From Pseudomonas sp. RIT-PI-S (GTDB lineage Bacteria > Pseudomonadota > Gammaproteobacteria > Pseudomonadales > Pseudomonadaceae), in assembly GCF_025642975.1 (NCBI RefSeq), contig NZ_JANZKJ010000003.1:305507-369506 (forward strand): DNA of 64,000 nt. The letters run 5' to 3'. Below, piece by piece: positions 1 to 8,470 of this stretch. A program made the position numbers and the translations under genes. The stretch's first letter is position 1, and each line of letters opens with the position of its first letter. The notes beneath the pieces are model-generated. The model had not been told where the DNA came from. It made no database searches and was given only the letters and a program-made list of their open reading frames with translations.

Positions 1-67
1 TTTCCGACAGCGACTCGCGAACGTCGTCCAGTTTGAACGGCTTGATGATGGCAGTGACTAGCTTCAT
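1..67 (-). CDS. glnK: Nitrogen regulatory P-II protein GlnK (5' part only)
   Basis: Only the first 22 codons are in the window; the gene runs off the left edge. The start MKLVTAIIKPFKLDDVRESL is the classic P-II N-terminus. P-II proteins are trimeric cytosolic sensors of 2-oxoglutarate and ATP/ADP that are uridylylated under nitrogen limitation and, as GlnK, gate the ammonium transporter AmtB. In pseudomonads glnK normally precedes amtB, which would lie beyond the edge. I looked for a sigma-54 promoter upstream and could not identify a convincing GG/GC pair with correct spacing. Confidence 0.93.
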   Translation of the reverse strand, partial: MKLVTAIIKPFKLDDVRESLSE

Positions 68-480
68 GAAACTCTCTCCCGAATTGGTGGACTTGCCCCA
101 GGAAAACAAACCCAGCTCAAGTCTAAGCGCAGTGTCCGGCTTTGTAACGCACCGCCGGCCTAGCCGGCCCGGCCTCGAACACCGCTCCTGACGAAACATT
201 TCCCGCTCCGCCTGCGCACTGCATCCGCCTGTCTGGCCGCCATCAGTGCATGGGTCGGATGGCTCCAAGCAGAAACCTTGCCATCTCGTGCTGGGGCCAT
301 GTTTTCGCGTAAGAGCGCCCCCGGAATTGGCGCCTATCGAGCCCCGCGCCTCGCTGATCGCACAGCAATGGTGCGGGGGTGCCCTCAGCGGCGCCCAACA
401 ACTGTGCAGGCGAGAGCTGCGGCTGCGTTGACCGACCGTGATACACTTTCGCGACTTATTTGCCATGGAAACCGCCGCCC
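68..480. other. Divergent intergenic region glnK/ubiK
   Basis: About 410 nt with no credible gene. It must hold the glnK promoter on the minus strand and the ubiK promoter on the plus strand. A GC-rich self-complementary stretch (GCCGGC, 3 nt, GCCGGC) lies near 153-167. Short open frames here lack ribosome-binding sites and recognisable sequence. Confidence 0.6.
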
Positions 481-765
481 ATGCTTGCGCCTAAAGCGTT
501 CCTCGAAGCCTTGACCGACCAAGCCAGCCGCTTGCTCGGGGGCGATACGCTGCCGCCTCGGCAAGAATTCGAAAGCCAGTTGCGTACGCTGCTACAAAGC
601 GCGTTCGCCCGCCTCGATCTGGTCAGCCGCGAGGAGTTCGATAGCCAAATGACCGTGCTGGCGCGCACGCGGGCCAAGGTCGATGCTCTTGAGGCGAAAC
701 TGGCGGAGCTCGAAGCGCGCTTGCCAGCCGTTTCGGCTGAAGCGAACCCGCCCCGGCAGGGCTGA
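481..765 (+). CDS. ubiK: UbiK, ubiquinone biosynthesis accessory factor (BMFP/YqiC family)
   Basis: A 94-residue protein starting MLAPKAFLEALTDQASRLL and ending in a heptad-rich helix (LEAKLAELEARL), typical of the BMFP family: an amphipathic N-terminal region followed by a C-terminal coiled coil that trimerises. Family knowledge: UbiK binds UbiJ and assists late aerobic ubiquinone biosynthesis at the membrane. The start at 481 is preferred over an ATG 21 nt upstream because it matches the family N-terminus and length. A LysR gene follows after 17 nt on the same strand. Confidence 0.88.
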   Translation: MLAPKAFLEALTDQASRLLGGDTLPPRQEFESQLRTLLQSAFARLDLVSREEFDSQMTVLARTRAKVDALEAKLAELEARLPAVSAEANPPRQG

Positions 766-782
766 TTCCCAGGCGCACGCCG

Positions 783-1706
783 ATGAACCGCAATGAATTG
801 CGCAAAGCCGACATCAACCTGATGGTGGTGTTCGAAGCGCTGATGCTCGAACGCAACGTGACCCGCGTTGCGGAAAAACTTTTTCTTGGCCAACCCACAA
901 TCAGCGCCGCGCTGAATCGGCTGCGGGCAATGTTCAACGACCCGCTGTTTATCCGAGTGGGCCACCGCATGGAGCCTACCGCCCGCGCGGAAGAGTTGAT
1001 CAAGCACCTTTCCCCAGCCCTGGACGCGATGTCCGTGGCGCTCAGTTTGAGCCACGACTTCGAACCGGCCACCAGCAAGATGACCTTCCGCATCGGTTTG
1101 TCTGACGACGTCGAATTCGGCCTGCTGCCACCCCTGCTGCGGGCGCTGCGCCAGGAAGCACCCGATGTGATCGTGGTGGTGCAGCATGTGGACTACTGGC
1201 GCATTCCCGACCTGCTCGCCGCTGGCGATATCACCGTAGGGATCAGCCAGACCCGTGGCTTGCCAGCCAACGCCAAACGTAAACTGCTGCGCAGGATGCA
1301 TGCTCGCGTGCTGCGCGCGGACCCGTCGCCACACCGGCTGACCCTGGATGAATACTGCAGCCGCCCTCACGTGGTGGTGTCTCACACTGCCAACACACGC
1401 GGCGTGGCGGACGAATGGCTGGACGAAATCGGCCGCACCCGCAAAGTGGTGCTGTCGGTGCCCCAATTCAGTTCACTGCCAGCGATCCTCGCGGGCACCG
1501 ACCTGCTGGCCGGCTGCCCTGACTACGCCGCTACCGCGATGGAAGCTTGGGGCACCTTGCATGCCGAGCCGCTGCCTTTTGAGTCACCCGCGCTGGAATT
1601 GTCCATGGTGTGGCTGAGCATTACCGACACCGACCCGGCTGAACGCTGGCTGCGCGCACGGCTAGAGGAGCATATGGGCGACGGTGGCCTGGGGCTCGCG
1701 CCTTAG
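783..1706 (+). CDS. LysR-family transcriptional regulator (NodD/NahR-like branch)
   Basis: A 307-aa LysR-type regulator. The N-terminal winged helix-turn-helix covers about residues 8-67 (DINLMVVFEALMLERNVTRV, then LGQPTISAALNRLR), followed by an effector-binding domain. The DLNLLxxFxxLxxERxVTRAA-type opening is characteristic of the NodD/NahR/LinR branch. It sits 17 nt after ubiK and may share its transcript; the dienelactone hydrolase gene converges on it with only 3 nt between the stops. The effector and target are unknown. Confidence 0.85.
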   Translation: MNRNELRKADINLMVVFEALMLERNVTRVAEKLFLGQPTISAALNRLRAMFNDPLFIRVGHRMEPTARAEELIKHLSPALDAMSVALSLSHDFEPATSKMTFRIGLSDDVEFGLLPPLLRALRQEAPDVIVVVQHVDYWRIPDLLAAGDITVGISQTRGLPANAKRKLLRRMHARVLRADPSPHRLTLDEYCSRPHVVVSHTANTRGVADEWLDEIGRTRKVVLSVPQFSSLPAILAGTDLLAGCPDYAATAMEAWGTLHAEPLPFESPALELSMVWLSITDTDPAERWLRARLEEHMGDGGLGLAP

Positions 1707-1709
1707 GCG

Positions 1710-2597
1710 TCAGGCCAGGTACTTGGTGAACCAGGCCAAGGTCCGCTCCCACGCCAGTTTCGCCGAGGCTTCGTCGTAGCGGGGGGTCGAGTCGTTATGA
1801 AAGCCGTGGTTGGCGCCGGTGTAGATGTACGCTTCGTAGGTTTTGCCGTTGGCTTTCAGGGCCTGCTCATACGCAGGCCACCCTTCATTGATGGCAGTGT
1901 CCAGCTCGCCGTAATGCAGCAGTAGTGGGGCCTTGATGCGCGGCACGTCCTCGGCCTTGGGCTGGCGGCCATAGAACGGAACCGCCGCGGCCAGCTCGGG
2001 ATAGGCCACGGCGGCGGCGTTGGCGACTCCGCCGCCATAGCAGAACCCCGTGATACCGACCTTTCCCGTAGCCGCCGGGTGCGTTTTGATCCACTCGATG
2101 GCGGCGAAGAAATCGTTCATCAGCTTTTGCGGGTCGACCTTCTGCTGCAATTCACGGCCTTTATCGTCATTGCCTGGATAGCCGCCCACCGAAGTGAGGC
2201 CGTCTGGCGCCAAAGCCACGAAGCCCGCCTTGGCGAGCCGCCGGGCAACGTCTTCGATATAAGGGTTCAGGCCACGGTTTTCATGGACAACCACCACGGC
2301 CGGCGCCTTGCTCGCGGCCTTCGCAGGCCGCACCAGGTAAGCCCGCACCTGGCCATGGCCCTGTGGCGAGGGGTAAGTCACGTATTCAGGAAGGATGTCT
2401 GGGTCGGTGAATTCCACCTGCTGCGCCAGAGCGTAGTTGGGGCTCAACGACGCCAGCAAGGCTGAAGCCGACAAGCCTGCCACAGTAAAAGCCGCCGCCC
2501 GATCGAGAAAATCGCGGCGGCTGATTCGCCCGTGGGCGTAGTAGTCATAGAGCTCGAGCAGCTCAGGGGCAAAGTCTTTGGCGGTAAGGCGTTCCAT
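1710..2597 (-). CDS. Tat-exported dienelactone hydrolase family protein
   Basis: A 295-aa alpha/beta hydrolase. Residues 26-31 (SRRDFL) followed by a hydrophobic run ending ANYALAQ-like form a twin-arginine signal, so the enzyme is probably periplasmic. The DLH core has GFCYGGG (nucleophile Cys near residue 187) and a late [10 protein letters not shown] with the catalytic His. Start: AAGGAGCG sits about 6 nt upstream of the ATG at 2597. Family knowledge: related YghX-like proteins hydrolyse carboxylic esters or lactones; the substrate is not predictable here. It is convergent with the LysR gene. Confidence 0.85.
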   Translation of the reverse strand: MERLTAKDFAPELLELYDYYAHGRISRRDFLDRAAAFTVAGLSASALLASLSPNYALAQQVEFTDPDILPEYVTYPSPQGHGQVRAYLVRPAKAASKAPAVVVVHENRGLNPYIEDVARRLAKAGFVALAPDGLTSVGGYPGNDDKGRELQQKVDPQKLMNDFFAAIEWIKTHPAATGKVGITGFCYGGGVANAAAVAYPELAAAVPFYGRQPKAEDVPRIKAPLLLHYGELDTAINEGWPAYEQALKANGKTYEAYIYTGANHGFHNDSTPRYDEASAKLAWERTLAWFTKYLA

Positions 2598-2729
2598 GCG
2601 GCGCTCCTTCGACGGTAGGCGGGCGTCGAAAGACTATAGCCGAGCGTTGCGGTTGCGGCCGCCCAGCCGCCGGGTTCGCAGGCTGGCCCCATGGACGCAA
2701 CTCGCGAACTGGCGCGCCTGCCTTATGGG

Positions 2730-3131
2730 TCAAGTGTGCGCAAAAAACCGTGGCAGTATCGAATCCCGGGTCAACGGCGCCAGGTTCAACGCCTGCGCCT
2801 GCTGCGCATCGACCCACAGCGCTTCCTCGATCTCCGCGGCGGGCTGCACATCGGCATCGATCACCACCTCAAAGAGTTCGCAGTGCACTTCGAACCCTGG
2901 CTCATTGGCGGCAGGCGCGCTGAAGCAACCGACATAAGCCGCCTGCGCTGGCTGGATGCGCACGCCCAGTTCTTCCTCCAGCTCCCGCGCCAAGGCCTGC
3001 ACGGGTAGTTCATGGGGCTCGATCTTGCCGCCAGGTTGCATGAAAAAGGCAGTGCCGCGCTTGCGGACCAGAAGGGTGCGGCCTTGAGCATCGAGCAACA
3101 GGGCCGCGGCAATTACGATAGGTTTTTTCAT
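2730..3131 (-). CDS. NUDIX hydrolase
   Basis: A 133-aa protein with a complete Nudix box: GGKIEPHE, spacer, then RELEEELG at about residues 33-56, matching GX5EX7REUXEEXGU. Such enzymes hydrolyse nucleoside diphosphates linked to another moiety, using Mg2+ held by the REXXEE glutamates. The opening (hydrophobic strand, then LLVRKRGTAFFMQPGG) resembles small MutT-like housekeeping hydrolases. Its start lies 32 nt after the end of the GNAT gene on the same strand, so the two may be co-transcribed. Substrate unknown. Confidence 0.88.
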   Translation of the reverse strand: MKKPIVIAAALLLDAQGRTLLVRKRGTAFFMQPGGKIEPHELPVQALARELEEELGVRIQPAQAAYVGCFSAPAANEPGFEVHCELFEVVIDADVQPAAEIEEALWVDAQQAQALNLAPLTRDSILPRFFAHT

Positions 3132-3163
3132 GGGCGCAAGGATACCAAAGGTCGCTAACCGAT

Positions 3164-3709
3164 CTATCGTTCTTGCGCTCGGCTCGCTCGGTAAACCAGG
3201 CTTGGCGGCTCCCCGGGAACATCGTCAAGGGTATCGATACATCGCATGCCTACCTTTTCAAGCACCCGAATGGATGCACCATGGCCAGGCCGTACCATCG
3301 CGAACACTTCTGGCACGTCCAGCTCGGCAAAGCCGAAATCGAGCGAAGCCTGGCTCAGCTCTGTGGCATAGCCCTTCCCCCAGGCCGCCACGGCGAAGCG
3401 ATAGCCGAGATTCAGCCGCTCCACGGGCCCATAGGGCCGCTTGTCCAGCCCGCCGAAACCGATGATCACATCGGGCGCATCGCGCTCGGCAATCGCCCAC
3501 TGGCCATATCCTGCGCTCTGCCAGTGAACCATCCAGCGCTTCAGCATAGCGGCGGCATGATGTTGGGTTTTCAGCGGGCCGGCAGGATTGAAGCGGTGAG
3601 TGGCAGGGTCCCCGTAAATGGCGAATACGCTGTGTACGTCGTCTTGAGTCGGCGGCCTTAAGGTCAGCCTGCGCGTTGACCTGTGCATGAGGAGCTGATG
3701 ACGATTCAA
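3164..3709 (-). CDS. GNAT-family N-acetyltransferase (RimJ/RimL-like)
   Basis: A protein of about 181 aa beginning with the RLTLRPPTQDD strand-helix typical of Acetyltransf_3 proteins. The acetyl-CoA loop region is GYRFAVAAWGKGYATE and the C-terminal VLEKVGM motif is intact. Such enzymes acetylate N-termini or small amines. Two starts are possible: TTG at 3709 with AGGGG 6 nt upstream, or ATG at 3688 without a clear ribosome-binding site. A CCCC-T(AT)4-GGGG stretch (3716-3732) lies just upstream and could carry the -10 region. The acceptor substrate cannot be inferred. Confidence 0.85.
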   Translation of the reverse strand: MNRHQLLMHRSTRRLTLRPPTQDDVHSVFAIYGDPATHRFNPAGPLKTQHHAAAMLKRWMVHWQSAGYGQWAIAERDAPDVIIGFGGLDKRPYGPVERLNLGYRFAVAAWGKGYATELSQASLDFGFAELDVPEVFAMVRPGHGASIRVLEKVGMRCIDTLDDVPGEPPSLVYRASRAQER

Positions 3710-3932
3710 CGGATTCCCCTATATATATGGGGTAGGTAAGGGCTCAGCAGGCGGGGAGCCGCTGAGCCGGGGAATGAGCCAAAGATACACCGATTTACTT
3801 GTACGGTTACTTAGACGGTGACCGCCAACGCATCATCGCCGCTACACATTTAGCCCAACACCTGCCCCGCTGCCGCCACACCGCTCGGCTAAGCTCAGGC
3901 CATCGCAAGGAAGCGTATCCTCCGGAGCCAAC

Positions 3933-4573
3933 ATGTCCCTCGCTATCGTTCATAGCCGTGCCCAGGTCGGGGTCGGCGCGCCCGCTGTGTTGGTGGAAGC
4001 GCATCTGGCCAATGGGTTGCCCGCGCTCACTCTGGTTGGCCTGCCGGAAGCCTCGGTGAAGGAAAGCAAGGACCGCGTCCGCAGTGCCATCGTCAATTCC
4101 GGCCTGAATTTTCCGCCACGACGCATCACCCTGAACCTGGCCCCGGCGGACCTGCCCAAGGATGGCGGCCGCTTCGACCTGGCCATCGCACTGGGGATTC
4201 TCGCCGGCAGCGGGCAGGTGCCGGTCGATGCCCTGCGCGAGGTGGAATGCCTCGGCGAACTGGCGTTATCTGGCGCGGTGCGCTCGGTGCAGGGTGTGCT
4301 ACCAGCCGCCCTGGCGGCGCGGGATGCCGGCCGTGCCTTGATCGTGCCCCACGCCAATGCCGAGGAGGCGGCGCTGGCCAATGGGCTGACGGTGATCGCC
4401 GTGGGGAACCTGCTCGAACTGGTCGGGCATTTAAACGCGCAGGCCCCCCTAACCCCGTTCAGGGCACAAGGCCTGTGCCTGCAACCCCGGCCGTACCCGG
4501 ATCTGAACGAGGTGCAAGGCCAGGCGGCGGCGAAGCGGGCATTGCTGGTGGCCGCCGCCGGCTCGCACAACCT
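3933..4573 (+). pseudogene. comM: comM, 5' fragment (N-terminal ChlI-like domain), split by the island
   Basis: The first ~213 codons of ComM/YifB, an AAA+ helicase that promotes branch migration during natural transformation. The start MSLAIVHSRAQVGVGAPAVL follows GGAG at 3923. The fragment holds the whole N-terminal domain (GLPEASVKESKDRVRSAI, then NLAPADLPKDGGRFDLAIAL). Homology stops at GSHNL, where the island begins. The frame continues into the island for about 32 codons to a stop at 4670, overlapping the recombinase start at 4618. The Walker A motif is missing from this piece and lies in the fragment at 14982-15841. Confidence 0.95.
4567..4573 (+). repeat. Left attachment site core (attL)
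   Basis: ACAACCT within the codons for H-N-L of ComM, identical to 14982-14988. Upstream sequence is comM-like and downstream is island. Serine integrases usually need only a 2-bp crossover core, so the heptamer is the maximal region in which exchange could have happened, not a measured crossover point. Confidence 0.8.
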
Positions 4574-4617
4574 GCTATCATTGTGGCCCAATCCACCAAT
4601 AGCTAAAGCAGACGTAG

Positions 4618-6297
4618 ATGCAGCCCAAAGCATACAGTTACATACGATTCAGCAGTCCGGAGCAGGCTAAGGGTGACAGCCAGAGGCGGCAACGGGACGC
4701 AGCGACTGCCTACTGCAAGGAGCACGGCCTAGAACTGGCGAAGGCCAAGGAATACACCTTTTTCGATGCGGGACGAAGTGCCTATAAAGGCGAGCATGTT
4801 GACGATTCGGGTGAGCTTGCCAGGTTTCTGACCTACGTGAACGACGGGACCGTTCCTTCAGGTAGCTACCTACTAGTTGAATCGCTTGATCGCCTAAGCC
4901 GAGACGAGGTGATGGTCGCACTGAACCAGTTCACTAACCTACTCCGCAAGGGTATCAAGATTGTCACTCTCTGCGACAAGCGGGTCTACTCCGAGGACTC
5001 GCCGAGTATCGCTGTGGAGCTGATCGTCAGTATCACAGTAATGATGAGGGCACACGAAGAAAGCGCGACTAAGGGGAAGCGTGTGTCGGCGGCCTGGCAG
5101 CACAAGCGGAATCTCGCACGCGACAGCAAAGTGCCCCTGGGTAATGCGTGCCCAGCGTGGCTGGTGCTGGAGAATGGTGCGTATAGGCCAATCAAAGAAC
5201 GGGTAGATGTCATCCACAGAATTTTCGATATGGCCATCCACGGGCATGGGCAAACATCCATACTGCGGCGGCTAAACGAGGATGGCATCCCGGTATTTGG
5301 CACTGTGGGAGAGACAGGGCGGAACCGAAGTGGCGCTTGGGGAACCAGTTCGGTAGGGAAGATCCTGAACAATCGTTCCCTTCTTGGCGAATACCAGCCT
5401 ATGCATATCGTGGATGGCGTGAGGTGTAATGACGGGGATGCTGTTATAGGCTACTACCCGACTGTTATAGATGAAGGCATTTTCCTGCGGGCGAGAGCTG
5501 CTCGTACTCAGCGCCGCAACAGCCAAGCCACCCGACAGACGAAGAACTTCAATATTTGGCAAGGTCTTGCAAAATGCCGTATCTGCGGTGATGCCATGCA
5601 TTTAGTTAACAAAGGTAAGCCCCCAAAGGGCTATACCTATCTTCAGTGCCACACCGTCAGGAAGGGAAAATGTAATAACGGCCTCATCCGAATCGAACAT
5701 GCCGGGTCGGTCTTCCCGGAAGTGCTGGCGAAGGTAGACAGTATGTCCCTAGTGCACGGAAAAAACGCAGAAATACGGAAGGGTCTGGAGATCGCTGAGG
5801 GCAAGCTCGTAGAGGTCGCAAAGAGGCTCAAGCAGGCAGAAGAAGCCTACACAGCTTGGACAAGTGTTGCTGGCGCGAAGCTCTTGCACACCCTTGAAGC
5901 GGAGCACGAGAAATGCTCAGCAACACGCGATGAATTTAGAGAGCAGCTTGCCTCAACCCAAGTGATCAGCAAGGAAGACTTTTTCCAAAAAGTGGACCTT
6001 GTTACCTACGAAGGCAGGGCAGCAGCCAACAGCTTACTGAAACGTCTGGGGATACAGGTGCAGTTTAGGCGGTACAGTCCTACTCGCTTCAGGTGCTGGG
6101 TTCTGGACAAATCGGACGATGCTATCACTGGAGCAAATGAGCAAATGCTATTCGGCATCGCCTATGAGCAAGGGACTTTAACCACGCAAGCGTTCGATGA
6201 CGATATCTATGAAAGGCAGCTCAGGCAGGGCGAACTAACCCCAGAAGACGTTTGGCGGGATCAGAACTCAGGTATCGGCGGAGAATGGTTCATGTAG
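4618..6297 (+). CDS. Large serine recombinase, probable island integrase
   Basis: A 559-aa protein. Residues 4-150 are a resolvase-type catalytic domain: YIRFSSPEQ with the nucleophile probably Ser12, and LLVESLDRLSRDE. Residues ~160-300 form the 'recombinase' domain (GHGQTSILRRLNEDG). A zinc ribbon follows with Cys pairs near 320/323 and 344/352, then a coiled coil around 380-440. This order and length are those of large serine integrases that catalyse attB x attP integration and, with a directionality factor, excision. The ATG overlaps the truncated comM frame and has no strong ribosome-binding site, so expression may depend on the comM promoter. Confidence 0.93.
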   Translation: MQPKAYSYIRFSSPEQAKGDSQRRQRDAATAYCKEHGLELAKAKEYTFFDAGRSAYKGEHVDDSGELARFLTYVNDGTVPSGSYLLVESLDRLSRDEVMVALNQFTNLLRKGIKIVTLCDKRVYSEDSPSIAVELIVSITVMMRAHEESATKGKRVSAAWQHKRNLARDSKVPLGNACPAWLVLENGAYRPIKERVDVIHRIFDMAIHGHGQTSILRRLNEDGIPVFGTVGETGRNRSGAWGTSSVGKILNNRSLLGEYQPMHIVDGVRCNDGDAVIGYYPTVIDEGIFLRARAARTQRRNSQATRQTKNFNIWQGLAKCRICGDAMHLVNKGKPPKGYTYLQCHTVRKGKCNNGLIRIEHAGSVFPEVLAKVDSMSLVHGKNAEIRKGLEIAEGKLVEVAKRLKQAEEAYTAWTSVAGAKLLHTLEAEHEKCSATRDEFREQLASTQVISKEDFFQKVDLVTYEGRAAANSLLKRLGIQVQFRRYSPTRFRCWVLDKSDDAITGANEQMLFGIAYEQGTLTTQAFDDDIYERQLRQGELTPEDVWRDQNSGIGGEWFM

Positions 6298-6301
6298 ATG
6301 T

Positions 6302-6315
6302 CCCCAAAATTGGGG
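6302..6315. repeat. Short inverted repeat after the recombinase stop
   Basis: CCCCAA-AA-TTGGGG begins 5 nt after the recombinase stop codon. A second, imperfect CCCCAAATTTT lies about 15 nt further on. The sequence resembles the hairpins of REP-type elements in general style but I cannot assign it to a family. There is no T-tract, so it is not a canonical intrinsic terminator. Confidence 0.4.
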
Positions 6316-6510
6316 CCAGATCCCACTCTCCCCAAATTTTCCAAAACGGCATCTGGCTTGCCTAATATCTGTTTTTGGTTAGGACAGGAAATATCCAAGG
6401 GTACGGGATCAGCGCTTGACTTCACAGCCGTTGCTGGCGAGGGGTTTAACCCCTTGGCTTTCTGCCAGGCTATATCAATGGTGGATTTTGAAATATGGCG
6501 GGCACGAGAA

Positions 6511-6528
6511 AGCCGCCCAAAGGCGGCT
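6511..6528 (-). terminator. Hairpin between convergent recombinase genes
   Basis: Perfect 7-bp stem AGCCGCC/GGCGGCT with loop CAAA, lying between the 3' ends of the large recombinase (plus strand) and the resolvase (minus strand). On the minus strand the stem is followed by TTCTCG, so the T-tract is weak. Position supports a terminator role for the minus-strand gene. Confidence 0.5.
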
Positions 6529-6545
6529 AGTGTCCCTTCAAAGTA

Positions 6546-7169
6546 TCAGACAAGGTTCAGTTCACGCTTGATCCGGTAGACAGTGGCTACTCCGCAATCA
6601 GCCAGCTTGGCGATCATGTCGGCAGACATAGTAGGGTGAGCCTTCATCAGCGCCTCCACCTCTTTCCATTTAGCTACGTTCTTGCCCTTGCCTGCAGGCT
6701 TCCAATCTGGCTCAGCAGCCCGTTTGTTCTCCAGGCCCTGCCGGATGCGTTCTACCCGCTTCTCTTGATCCAAACGGGCCATGGTAGCCATAAGGTCGAT
6801 GAGCATGTCGTTAATTACTCTCATCACCTCTCCTGTAACGCCCGAAGTAGCCATTTCCCAACTCGTAGGCAGGTCGGCCACGACCAAACGCAGCCCCTTG
6901 CCCTTGATGGTCGCCTTGAGCGTGTCCCAGTCGGTTTGTGATAGGCGGCTGAGGCGATCCACGGATTCGACCAGCAACACTTCGCCAGGAGCGGCATTGT
7001 TTAGCAAGTTGAGCAACTCGGGGCGGATGAGCTTGGTCCCTGAAATATTCTCGGCGTAGTAGCCGATGATGCCCAACCCTTTTTCCTCAGCAAACTGCTT
7101 CAAGGCGAGTCGGGCACGGTTAGCATCCTGATCTTTGGTGCTGGCACGCAGATAAAGATGGGCGTTCAT
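6546..7169 (-). CDS. Small serine recombinase (resolvase/invertase family)
   Basis: A 207-aa protein with the resolvase catalytic domain at its N-terminus (YLRASTKDQ, nucleophile probably Ser10; LLVESVDRLSRLS near 67-79) and a C-terminal helix-turn-helix (MIAKLADCGVATVYRIKREL). Size and architecture match Tn3-type resolvases and invertases rather than integrases. The ATG at 7169 is preceded by AGGTAGAG. Upstream is a symmetric repeat-rich site (7201-7239) that could be its binding site. It may resolve dimers or multimers of the island, or be a remnant of another transposon; no transposase accompanies it. Confidence 0.9.
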   Translation of the reverse strand: MNAHLYLRASTKDQDANRARLALKQFAEEKGLGIIGYYAENISGTKLIRPELLNLLNNAAPGEVLLVESVDRLSRLSQTDWDTLKATIKGKGLRLVVADLPTSWEMATSGVTGEVMRVINDMLIDLMATMARLDQEKRVERIRQGLENKRAAEPDWKPAGKGKNVAKWKEVEALMKAHPTMSADMIAKLADCGVATVYRIKRELNLV

Positions 7170-7713
7170 AGACTCTACCTTTTGCTCTCGATTTCGATAG
7201 AGCTATGATAATACGATCAGATATCTATCATCAATAGCTATTTGATAGTGGTTTTGCCTAGGCTATCCAGCTACCAGACGTGTCTACTGCTTTGATAGAG
7301 GGCGATTGGATTTCGGAGCTATTGGCAGGTTGTGGGCTGCTCAAGCATTAGTAGGAGTTCTTTGCCTAGGTCTGTCAGTGCTGGCCACAGCTTCGATGGG
7401 GTTTCCTCAACGACGGCTATGTACCTATTAGGAGAAGCGACGCCAGCAAATGCCCATGCTCATGTGGCAAATGATACGCCCTTCCTTCAGCGGCCGGCCG
7501 CAGGAGATTGAGCGTCGTAAGCGAATGTAAGGTCACGGGGAAGGTTCCATCTCAGGATGGTATTCGATATCGGATCAGTTTGATGGCTCGGGCCGAAGCC
7601 TTCATTTCCTACCAACCGGGCGAATTCCAGGGCTGCAATGCGGTTTCATGCGAAATCAGCGTAGCTTACTGAGTGCCTGGGAATCATGGTTGGCCGACGG
7701 TTCGACGGCCCCG
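7170..7713. other. Gene-poor stretch upstream of the resolvase
   Basis: About 540 nt without a credible gene. The first 90 nt hold the repeat-rich site described separately; TTTGATAG recurs near 7241 and 7291. The remainder is GC-richer and has no start codon with a ribosome-binding site leading into a long frame. It may contain a decayed gene, but I recognise nothing in it. Confidence 0.5.
7201..7239. promoter_or_regulatory. Symmetric repeat site upstream of the resolvase (candidate res/operator)
   Basis: Outer arms AGCTAT (7201-7206) and ATAGCT (7234-7239) enclose inner arms ATGATA (7205-7210) and TATCAT (7226-7231). On the minus strand the same stretch offers a -35-like TTGATG with TATCAT 18 nt later. 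Resolvases bind inverted 12-mer half-sites next to their own gene and repress themselves, which would fit this position. Confidence 0.45.
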
Positions 7714-7992
7714 TCAGGTGAAGTGGATGATCCTCTCTACGTCAGCGATGAGGTCTGATGGACGACATCTCAATGCAGCGGCGAGTTTGAAGACGATGAC
7801 AACCGTCGGCTGATTCTTGCCTCGCTCGATCAGGCTCACGTAATTCCGCTGAATATCGGCTTCTAACGCGAGTTGTTCTTGGGTGAGCCCCGCCCGCTTA
7901 CGCCGCTCACGTAGAACTTTACCGAATGCCAACCCTGCGTCCAAACCGAAGCCCCTCTGATCGAGGCTGCACTGTCGGCGGGCAGAGGACAT
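7714..7992 (-). CDS. XRE-family helix-turn-helix regulator
   Basis: A 92-aa protein whose residues ~24-80 form an HTH_3 domain (FGKVLRERRKRAGLTQEQLA, then IQRNYVSLIERGKNQPT). It has the normal length of a stand-alone phage- or plasmid-type repressor. The ATG at 7992 lies 5 nt from an 18-bp palindrome (7998-8015), suggesting autoregulation. Divergently placed are the two lipoprotein genes, which it may also control. Confidence 0.88.
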   Translation of the reverse strand: MSSARRQCSLDQRGFGLDAGLAFGKVLRERRKRAGLTQEQLALEADIQRNYVSLIERGKNQPTVVIVFKLAAALRCRPSDLIADVERIIHFT

Positions 7993-7997
7993 ACGTC

Positions 7998-8015
7998 TTC
8001 ACAGTATATTGTGAA
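7998..8015. promoter_or_regulatory. Palindromic operator upstream of the XRE gene
   Basis: TTCACA-GTATAT-TGTGAA: perfect 6-bp arms around a 6-bp AT-rich centre, directly upstream of the XRE start and in the XRE/lipoprotein divergent region. Size and symmetry are what a dimeric HTH_3 repressor would need. Confidence 0.55.
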
Positions 8016-8125
8016 TTCCGTAGCTCCATGGCACCATCCGCCCTGTACGGTTGATGGCATGGAGCCATCCTTCCGGCACGCTTTTGATCGTGACAGATGC
8101 GCCATTGGATAGAGGAGCGGTACTC

Positions 8126-8404
8126 GTGAAGGGAAGATTGCAGGGCTTACTGGTAGCAAACGCTTTCGTGTTGTTAGGTGGGTGTGCCGCTCAAGGCCAT
8201 TTGGAATTCTCGAAGCCTGATATAACCCAGCAGGGGTTTGCCCAAGACAAGGCAGCTTGCCAGGTGGAGTCTCAGTACGTGCAAGTGGCCGATTACGCAT
8301 ATCGGGGCACCTTCATGGAGGGGGTGAACATCCAGCAGAAGCAGAATCAAACGTTTGTCCTATGCATGACCAGTAAGGGTTATTCAAACCGGATGGTGCA
8401 GTGA
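8126..8404 (+). CDS. Small putative lipoprotein, function unknown
   Basis: A 92-aa protein. The GTG at 8126 is chosen because AGGAG lies 8 nt upstream and because it opens a lipoprotein signal: positive residues, hydrophobic stretch, and LLGGC lipobox. The mature part has few features: two further Cys residues (AACQVES and LCMTSKGY), possibly a disulfide, and a C-terminal CMTSKGYS motif like those in short phage- and plasmid-borne lipoproteins. A longer frame beginning at 8051 lacks support. It is followed by a second lipoprotein gene, probably in one operon. Confidence 0.68.
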   Translation: MKGRLQGLLVANAFVLLGGCAAQGHLEFSKPDITQQGFAQDKAACQVESQYVQVADYAYRGTFMEGVNIQQKQNQTFVLCMTSKGYSNRMVQ

Positions 8405-8470
8405 ACCTAGTGGAGTGATCTCCCGCACCCGCATACTGGCTGATCTTCATCAATGTATTGGAATAGGATA

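Noticed and set aside
68..200. Sigma-54 promoter for glnK
   Set aside because: Expected from family knowledge, but no GG-N10-GC pair with acceptable flanks was found on the minus strand.
456..1466. 336-codon minus-strand open frame opposite ubiK and the LysR gene
   Set aside because: Both plus-strand genes have clear family sequence; this frame has none.
6298..6579. 93-codon open frame directly after the recombinase
   Set aside because: Starts right at the recombinase stop inside an inverted repeat, crosses a hairpin and overlaps the resolvase end; no motifs.
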